A stretch of 64,000 nucleotides of DNA from Pinus tabuliformis (taxonomy: Eukaryota; Streptophyta; Pinopsida; Pinales; Pinaceae). The notes beneath the pieces are model-generated. The model had not been told where the DNA came from and did not search any database. It was given only the letters and a program-made list of their open reading frames with translations. The position numbers were made by a program, and so were the translations under genes. Position 1 is the first letter of the stretch. Each line of letters begins with the position of its first letter. The stretch covers positions 1,021,619,208 through 1,021,683,207 of the forward strand of contig CM062804.1 in NCBI GenBank assembly GCA_031772625.1, in the 5' to 3' direction. Shown here piece by piece: positions 55,819-64,000 of the stretch.

Positions 55819-58800
55819 TTGATTCAAAAACTTAGAACCTATAAGATCTTCACATTAACCTTTTTTTGTTATTAGTTTTATTTTAATAAGATTAATTTCC
55901 ATGATAAATTAATTTGACCATTGTTATCTCGTAAAAGAAAACATTATAAGATGAATTATGAAAATGGGGAAGAAGAAGAAGATTTGATATTAATGATTTA
56001 ACTAAAATCACGTAAATAAATTATATAGTCTACATTATTTTCGTTCATCACAAATAAAATTCATACCCCATTTCAAGAATTTTAATATTACATCACTATA
56101 AATAAGATATATTGATTTTGACAACAATAATCAATGTGAAATCCTAGATAAAATCATTTTAATTTTAAATATTAAAATTAAAACAAATTAAATGACATGG
56201 AATAACTTTCCTATTATATTTTAGAAAAAACAAAAAAAACCAAAGAAACCTATAGAACATACGTTGTGTTTTGTGTTTGAAAGATAAAATCCAATCCCTA
56301 GGTAAACCAATTTAATTTTTTCTCATAAGAAGTGTAGTGAAGAAATTTAAATCAAAGTTTTAATTGGATACTCTTAATTAACAAACAATTAGTTCTTCCA
56401 TATGTTTATGACCGGCCAAAAAATAATGTAAGCATAAAGCCTAAAACAATGGCTCAATACTAATGATGGTAGCTCAAGACTTTCATTAAGCACTAGAGAC
56501 GTTAATGTTTTTGTCTCTTAGTGGTCTACTTGCTATAAAAGAGGTAGATTGGAATGTTATTTATGATGTGTGGAAATAAATGAAAAATAGAAAGCCTTTT
56601 CCATTGGACAAATAGATTTATATTTTCAATGATGTAATTCCAAATACTTCTGAATATCATTGAATGAATAAAAGAAACATATGATTAGATTTTTAAATGG
56701 AATTTGAGAAAAATGTTTTCTTATTTACTATGTTTTATTGAGTTTTCATTCTGATTATAATGTAGATAGCCTTTAAATTGTTAAGATTTTAAAAATTTAG
56801 GACACTATTCATTTTGACATTCTTTGAGGGGTTTATTTAATATACAGTGGTCCATAGAAGTATAATTTTTTTATAACCTTTAATATTTATTGGTTTATAT
56901 GAATATATATTATTCCATTTGAAATTAAGACCATCCCTTCAAATTTAAATACTACTCAATAGAGAACCCCTACCAAATCAAAATGGAAAAATAAATTGAA
57001 GAAAAGTCAAAATGCTATTGAAATATAATATTAAATAACGACAAGATAGAAGGAAATTTTGATCATTTTAAACAACTAAAAAGGACACACCATTCTAGAA
57101 AGGCTCCATGGACCTGACATCAAATTTTGTCAGTTTTTGTAATATATTGTTAATGTATTTTGTAATTGTTCTCCTCGTAACAAAATTAGTACGCTACTAG
57201 TGTTTCAGATGAAGCTCATATCGTGATCATCGTAAAATGGAATTGTAATGTATCCATGTAAAATGAAAACTATAATGTATCTATAACTTAATATTAATAG
57301 CAGAATATAAGATATTTTTTCTTCTGAAAAACGAATATAGAGAACCACTCAGAATTATTTTTTTGGACATATAATTCAAAATATACAAATTGATAGAGCA
57401 ATCAAAAATATGTTTTCCTATAAAATTGGGTAACCTTAGGAAAAAATAAATATTGCAGTGCTCCTTTTATATCAATTGAAATGCACCGTGAATCATGATG
57501 TAAATGATGTGGCATTATTGGATTAATAAACTTATAAGAAATGAAAATGGAGGATTTAATTTTTCCTTGCCTCGAAATGGATATACCTTGCTTTTTTCCT
57601 CCATTTTCTTTCTTGTTTGGAGTGTGGATTTTATCTCAAGTTGTGGCACATGGTGGGAGGCATTAATCTAATAAAATTTTAGCCACACATGATAAATCTT
57701 CATCTCTAGTTCATTCAAGCTTCATAGGCAATCAAGTCTCCCATTATATGATGTATCACTCTATGTCATTAGTATTTATAAGTGTCATGTGTTTATTATT
57801 GGTAAAGTAATCAATAGTAATAAGATTTTGGATTTTATATATGGCAATAAAATTTATGTCATTAAATAAATGAGAATATTTAGTGTTTAAGATAAAGTGT
57901 AGATTATTGTTTAAATTACATATAATTTTAGAGACATTTTAAGTTATTAAAAAAAAAATTATGACAAATCTTTATGTAAAAAGTAAAATAAATTTATATT
58001 TATTTTATTTTTAGTGAACAAATATTTTGATATAAGTATGAGTAAGTTTAATACTATTCATTAAGTATTTATTTTAGTAGTAAGTTTTGGAATGTGTTGA
58101 TGGAAATTTTAAAATATTAGTGTTATGAATGATAAATAGTAAAAACAATGGATGTAATCTAATTATAATACATAATTTTGTAATGATTCTTGTTCATGAA
58201 ATTAATATTATGGTATTAATATTAAAATTACAAATAATATATTAATAAGTATATTGGAAGTTAAATTTGATATAGAGGTATATATTTTAAAATTATGATA
58301 GTTATGAAATAAATTTAAAGAGTATGATTTAATTGAGTATGTGAGAGAGATAAAAAATGATTTTTATAATTTGAAAATTAGTCGAGAATGTCATTTTGTG
58401 AGATATATTCAATTTAGATTTTACTATGATTCATGATTTTTTTGGCATAATAATGTTTTGAATTTATTTATCGATAGTATGATCTCATAGTTCATAACAG
58501 TGAGTAACTTTTCATAATTTTGGAAAATAAGGTTGATTGAAGGATAATTTCTTATTAGCAAATTTATATGTATGGCTTAATTTATGTTTCATATACTAGA
58601 AAAGAAAGATAATAGATGAGGGATATTCTTTTGAGTATGGAATAGCCTCTTGTTGGTCATGAAATTGGAAATAAACAAGAAAATGCATATCAGAATTAGC
58701 ACTTAAGCAATGCATTTCAACATTCCATGGTGGTATTATGGTTTAGGGAAAGTGTTGCATTGGATGTAAAACTTGATATTTTATTCTATTTTGTATTTAT

Positions 58801-58884
58801 TACTATAAATTTTAAATGTAAGGATAATGATGTTGTATTCTTATAATGCCATGTCGATTATTTTCCATGATATTATGATGTTAT

Positions 58885-58885
<1 letters not shown>
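55819..58885. other. AT-rich DNA, nothing recognised
   Basis: If the LTR at 55094 is real this would be element interior, but no Gag, RT or integrase motif is visible on either strand. Confidence 0.45.
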
Positions 58886-58940
<55 letters not shown>

Positions 58941-59282
58941 TCCTACTCCCCCTCTCCCTCTCCTAGTATCCCAGTTTCTTCCCCCCTCCCTCCCTCTCTC
59001 TCCCACTCTTTCTTTCCTCTTTTCTCTCCCTCTCCTCTCTCTCTCTCCCTCTCACTCTCACTCTCTCCCTCTCTCTCCCTGTCCTCCCTTCATCCTCTCT
59101 CCCATTCTCTCCATTTCCCTCTCCCTCTCCCTCTCATAGGCCCCCTTTCCCAACATAGCCTGATCCTCCTCTTGCACTCTCTCCCACTTTCCATCTCCCT
59201 CCCCTGCCTCTCTCTCTCTCTCTTTCTCTACCTCTCTCTCTTTGTCTATCTCACTCTCATTATCTCTCTCGCATTACCTATA

Positions 59283-59340
<58 letters not shown>

Positions 59341-59827
59341 TGCTTCTCTCCCTATCTCTTCTCCTCTCCATGCCCCTCAGCCACTATTCCTCCTTCCCTC
59401 CCTCCCTCTCTTTCTCCCTCTCCTTCCCTCCATATCTCTCTTCCTCCCTCCCCCTCTCTCTTGCTCCCTCTCTCCCTCTCATTCTCTCTCCCTCGCTCAC
59501 TCTCCCTCTCCTACCGCCCTCTCTCCCCCACTATCTCCCTCTTCTTCTTCATGTCCCTCTCCCCCTCCCCCTCTCTCGCCCTATCCTCATCTCCCTCCCT
59601 TCCCCCTCCAATTCTCTTCCATTCGCCCTCCCCCTCTCCAGTGCTCTGTCTTGCTATCTCTACCCCTCCCCCTCTCTCTCTCCCTTCCTCTTTCTTACTC
59701 CCTCCCCCTCCTCCTCCCAATCCCCCTCTCCATTTCCCCTTCTCTTAGCCCACATATCTCTCTCTTTACCCCTCTTCATCCCCCTCTCCCTATCCTCCTC
59801 TATCCCTCCCTCTCTCTCTCTCTCTCA

Positions 59828-59884
<57 letters not shown>

Positions 59885-61169
59885 CCCTTCCCTCTCCTGC
59901 TCTCATACCCTCCCACTCTCACTCCTCCTCCTACTCTCCGACTATCTCCCCTGTTTTTCTATCTCTCTACTCCTCCCCCTCTCTCCCCTTCTACCTCTCC
60001 CCTCTCTCTCTATCCCTCTCTCTCTCTCTATCTCTCCCTCTCCTCCTCTCTCTCTCTCTCTACCTCTCCCTCTTTGCCTCCCCCTCTCCCTCTCTCTGCC
60101 CCTCTCACTCTCATTCCCCTTCTCCCTCTTTGCCTCTCTCTCCCCCATTATCTCTCTCCTCTCTCTCTTTCACCTCATCTATCCCACCTTTCCCCTACCT
60201 CTCTCTAGTTCTCTCTCTTCCCCCTCCCTGCACCTCTTTCTCTCCCTCTCTCTCTCCCTCACCACTCTCTCCCCCTCTCACTCCCTCTCTCTCACACTCT
60301 CCCGCCCTCTTCTCCCCCCTCTCCCTCTCTCTTTGTCCATCTCACTCACTCCCTCCCTCTCACTCTTCTCCCTCCCTCCCCCCTCCTCTCTTTCCTCCCT
60401 CCCCCCTCCCTCTCTTTTCCTCCCCCCTCCCTCTCTTTCCCTTCATCTCCCTTTCTCTCCCTCTCCCTCTCCCCCTCCCTCTCCCCCTCTCTCACCATAT
60501 CCCCTTCCCCAACTCCCGGGCACTCCTGCTCGCCATATCTCTCTGCCCATCCCTTCTCACCCCACTCCCCCTCTCTCCCTCACACTCTTTATCACTTTAT
60601 CTCTCCTGCTCTCCCTGCCCCCTCCCCTAACTCTCCCTCCCTCTCCCTCTCTTCCTCCCTCTTTTCCCTCCCCTTTTCCTACTCTCTTCCCCTCCCTAAT
60701 GCCCTCACCCTCTCCCTCTCCCACTCCCTCTACCCTAATCTCTCTCTCCCCCCATCTCTCTCTCTAACCCTATGATCTCTCTCTCACTCTCTCTCCCTCC
60801 CCATCTCCTTCCCCCCAACTCCCTCTATCATCCCACTTCCCCTCTCTTACCCCCACTTCCTCCCCCTCTCTTCTTTCTTCGTCTCCCTTCCTCCCTCCCT
60901 CTCTCTCTCACTGTCTCCCTATCGCTACATCTCTCCCTCCCCTCCTACTCTCTCTCTCTCTCTCACCCCCACCACCCTCCTGCCCTCTCTTCCTCTCCCT
61001 CTCCCTCCCCTTCTCATGCTCACTCTTCATCTCCCTCCATTTCCTCCTCTCTCTCTCTATCACTCTCCCTCCTTCTCCCTCTCCATCTTTCCCCCTCTAC
61101 TCATCTCCTGCTCTCTTTCCCTCACCCTTCCTCTCTCCCACTTTCTCTCCCAATCCCCCCCCTCTCTCT

Positions 61170-61211
<42 letters not shown>

Positions 61212-62135
61212 ATCTGTGTCTCTCTCTTCTTCTCCCCTTTCCCCTCTCTCAAGCTCTCCCTCTCCTTCTCCCCCTCTCTCCCCCCACCTATCTCTCTCTT
61301 TTCCCTATATCCCCCCGTCCCTCACTATCCACTTCCCATCCCCCCCACACCATTCTCCTGCCCTATCTTTTTCTCACTCCCTCCCTATCTCACCCCCTCT
61401 ACATCTTCCTCTCTTCTTTCTCCCTCTCCCTTCTTTCCTCTATCTCCCTCTCTCCCTTTCCCTCTCGCTCCCTCCTTCTCTCTCTCCCTCTACCAGAGTC
61501 TCTCTCTCCCTATCTACCCTCTCTCTCTCCTCCCTCCCTCCTCTGTCCCAATATCTCCACCCCCCCTTCTCCTTCTCCCTCTCCCCCTATCCCTCTCCCT
61601 CTCCCCCTCCCCCTCTGCCTCCATGTCCCTCTCTCTCTCCCTCTCCCCCTCTCCAATATTTCCCCATCCCCATCCTCCTATCCCAATCTCTCTCCCCCTC
61701 TCCCTCTCTTCCTCCTTGACTCTCTCCCTCTTCCCATTGCGTTATCCCGCTCTCTCCCACTCTCGCACTGTCTCCCCCTCTCCCTATCTCCATCTCTCCC
61801 CCCACCTATCTCTCTCTCTCTTTCACTCTCCCTACCCCTCTACCCACTCCCTCTCCCTATCCTACTCTCTCTCCCAAATATATATCTCTTTCTCCCCCAC
61901 TCCATCTCCCTATCCTCCTCTCTCTGAAATCTCTCTCTCTCTCCCTCTGTCCCTCTCCCTATCGTCCTCTATCCGACCCCTCTCTCTCTCCCCCACTTCT
62001 CTCCCCTATCCTGCTCTCTCCCAGACCTATATCTCTCTCCACCCCCCCCTATCTTCTCCCTCCCTCTATCTCCATCTCCCTCCCCCTCTTTTATTATCCC
62101 TCTCCCTCTGTCTCCCTCTTTCTCCTCTTCTCACT

Positions 62136-62186
<51 letters not shown>

Positions 62187-62558
62187 ACCACTATCTACCT
62201 CCCTTTCCCTCTCCCTCTAGCCCACAGCCTCTCTCTGCCTCTCGTCCTCTCCCTCCCCCTCAACTACTCTCTCACACTCTTTCTCCCTCTCCCTCTCCCA
62301 CTATCTTCCTCTCTCTCTCTCCCCCCCTTCCTTCTCTTGCCCTCTCCTCCTCTCCTTCCCCCTCTTCCCCTCTCTACCTCTCTCGTTATTCTCCCAATCC
62401 TTCTCCCCTCTACCCTCACATCTATCTCTCTCGCTCTGACCCTCTCCCTCCATGTCTCCCATGCTCCCTCTCCCCATCCTCCTCCCTCCCCCAACTCTCT
62501 CTTCTCACCCTTCCCCATCCCTCTCTTCCTAGCCCCTCGCTCTCATTATCTCTCTCTC
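58886..62558. repeat. Giant CT-rich polypyrimidine tract (~3.7 kb)
   Basis: Nearly every base on the plus strand is C or T, with sparse A and very few G. Pure (CT)n runs of about 40-50 bases lie near 58888-58937, 59288-59336, 59833-59880, 61170-61208 and 62137-62180. They are embedded in irregular CTCTCC, CCCTCTCC and CCTCCC blocks. Long plus-strand frames (for example 58827-60767 and 60772-61719) encode only Ser/Leu/Pro repeats, and the minus strand gives Glu/Arg/Gly. They exist because CT repeats rarely make stop codons and are not genes. Such homopurine-homopyrimidine DNA can form triplex (H-DNA). The tract has sharp AT-rich borders. Confidence 0.97.
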
Positions 62559-63010
62559 AATATCACCATCATATCATCAAACAAGCTAAAGCATGTCATT
62601 TAACAAACAAAAGCATAATCATCATTATCATAATCATATCATTTAACAAATACAATCCACATCATGTAGCAGAAAAAAAACAACTTATGAATGAGAAATC
62701 AATTATAGGCATATTGTCTAAGAAACACAATCATTATATCATCTAACAAACAATAAAACAAATAATACTAAAATATATACACATTAAACGTGCACAAAAT
62801 TGTCAACATCATATTATCTTTCAATTCAATCATATTACCTAAGTAGCAAAAAAACAACCATCATATCACATAAATAAACAAAAATTGCTTTCATTTAAAA
62901 AAACACATAAAATACACCAACATATACATATCATTTTAAATAAAAAACAATGTCTATACATAAATATCAATGTCATGTCATCTAACAAATATATCATATT
63001 ATAAAATAAT
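62559..63010. repeat. Degenerate ATCATATCATxTAACAAACA repeat
   Basis: Words such as ATCATATCATCAAACAAGC, CATGTCATTTAACAAACA, TCATATCATTTAACAAATAC and TATATCATCTAACAAACAAT recur irregularly with AT-rich spacers to the right of the CT tract. Confidence 0.6.
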
Positions 63011-63573
63011 ACAATTTATTGGTACATTAAAAAAAAATTAAGCCTATTTTCACATTTAAATAAACAAACACATCCATTTCACATATCTTATAAAAATAAA
63101 AATAAAAATCTACTCATGAATAAATTCTTTTATATCATCCATTTTCCTAAAAATAAATAATTACATATAATAAAATAGTACAAAGATATCTTTTCACATT
63201 ATAATAATAAATTATAAATCAAAACATTCAATTTACAAAAATATTCCTATATAATTTCAAATCAATAAATAATTATACAAACATAAATATAACTAAACAA
63301 TTCAAGTACAATAATTAAGTGAAAAACCATTCACTAATAACGATATAAATATAAATGATATAAATCAAATACCATAGGATATAGAACAATAACTTTAAGT
63401 ATATTATATTAGTTTTATTTGTTATATATTTAATAATTTAATATAAATATTTATTGAATAAATTAAATATTTAAAATAAGAAAATCAAATATTAAAAAAA
63501 AAATTTAAAATTTGTTTATATAAAAATTTGAAATACTTAAATGTAAGAAAATAATTTAAAATATTGACCGATA
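63011..63573. other. AT-rich DNA, nothing recognised
   Basis: No feature. Confidence 0.5.
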
Positions 63574-63641
63574 GATAAGTGGAATAAAAGGAGAATTCTA
63601 CCCTATTGATAAGTGGAGTAAAAAGAGAATTCTACCCTATG
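63574..63641 (+). repeat. 34-bp tandem duplication
   Basis: GATAAGTGGAxTAAAAxGAG followed by AATTCTACCCTAT starts at 63574 and 63608. Confidence 0.95.
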
Positions 63642-64000
63642 GATGACAATAGTGAGAAGAAACTACCTCTTAACAAGTTGAAAAATATAGTCAAGATATG
63701 TGGAAGAGTCCAAAAGCTTCTAAAAGTGGTAGCAGGATTCATCAATTCAAAAGAAAATGCAATGTTGAAAGAGTTAAAAAAAAAAATGTGAAATAAGGAA
63801 TGATATAGATTTGAAGCTTCACAGACTTTCACACACTGACATTTAGATATTAGTTCATATTTTATAAACTGTGACTTGGAAAAGCTATTAGATGTTATGA
63901 GGCTTTAGGACAAAGAACTAACCCGTTTTCAAACAGAACTAACGATGTTTTCTGGGTTTTATGACGAAGAACATTGCCATCAAACAGAACAGGCCAATAA
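63642..64000. other. Window end, unrecognised short frame
   Basis: A plus-strand frame running into this region (63606-63791) gives KLPLNKLKNIVKICGRVQKL and KELKKKM. It is basic and helical, but short and not assignable. The final ~100 bases are less AT-rich and may belong to a feature outside the window. Confidence 0.3.

Noticed and set aside
58827..60767. 646-codon and other long open frames rich in Ser/Leu/Pro, plus minus-strand Glu/Arg/Gly frames
   Set aside because: They are forced by the CT-rich tract, which rarely makes stop codons. All frames look alike and have no non-repeat core, so they are not genes.

Overview
This is an AT-rich, nuclear, almost gene-free stretch of a plant genome. 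The plant assignment rests on four things. First, degenerate CCCTAAA/TTTAGGG (plant-type telomere) repeats fill about 9.4 kb. Second, there are several copies of a Ty3/gypsy chromovirus (gag, protease, RT, RNase H, integrase and a chromodomain-like tail). Third, primer-binding sites match plant initiator tRNA-Met (TGGTATCAAAGC type). Fourth, there is a DUF4283/zinc-knuckle LINE ORF1 relic and tRNA-derived SINEs. The amount of old, decayed repeat fits a very large genome such as a gymnosperm, but that is inference. I see no confident host protein-coding gene, no tRNA or rRNA gene and no CRISPR.

Layout. 1-8.3 kb: AT-rich DNA enclosed by a long inverted repeat (arms near 1-210 and 6475-6705), possibly a Foldback-like element cut by the left window edge, with several minisatellites inside. 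8.3-12.1 kb: LINE ORF1 relic, then a chromovirus copy in two divergent halves (LTR-gag on minus, integrase-LTR on plus). 12.1-15.5 kb: AT-rich DNA with one copy of a ~0.95-kb repeat that recurs at 22.2-23.2 kb. 16.7-17.8 kb: a CpG-richer island with a GATAA-type minisatellite and a possible broken small ORF. 18.5-23.7 kb: a palindromic ATGGTCAACC array, small tandem repeats and a faint gag relic. 23.7-26.9 kb: an LTR element complete in structure (182-bp LTRs, 5-bp target duplication GTAAG) but decayed in coding capacity, inserted into the ATGGTCAACC array.

27.96-36.11 kb: two nested members of the same chromovirus family. The outer one (minus strand, target duplication AAATG) carries degraded gag-pol. 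A shorter plus-strand member (target duplication GAAGA) sits inside the outer element's 3' LTR and encodes an in-frame Gag/integrase-tail fusion. 38.5-47.9 kb: telomere-like satellite with higher-order structure. 48-58.9 kb: AT-rich DNA with tandem duplications, two SINEs (one with a near-perfect target duplication) and a probable LTR with a primer-binding site. 58.9-62.56 kb: an exceptional ~3.7-kb CT-rich (polypyrimidine) tract whose long Ser/Leu-rich reading frames are artefacts. 62.6-64 kb: AT-rich end.

The window therefore records layered repeat turnover, not a functional gene cluster. The strongest signals are the nested chromovirus pair with both target duplications visible, the fused Gag-integrase ORF, the telomere-like higher-order satellite, the giant polypyrimidine tract and the SINE insertion. 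All coordinates of decayed repeats are by eye and carry an error of tens of bases unless target duplications or LTR termini fix them.
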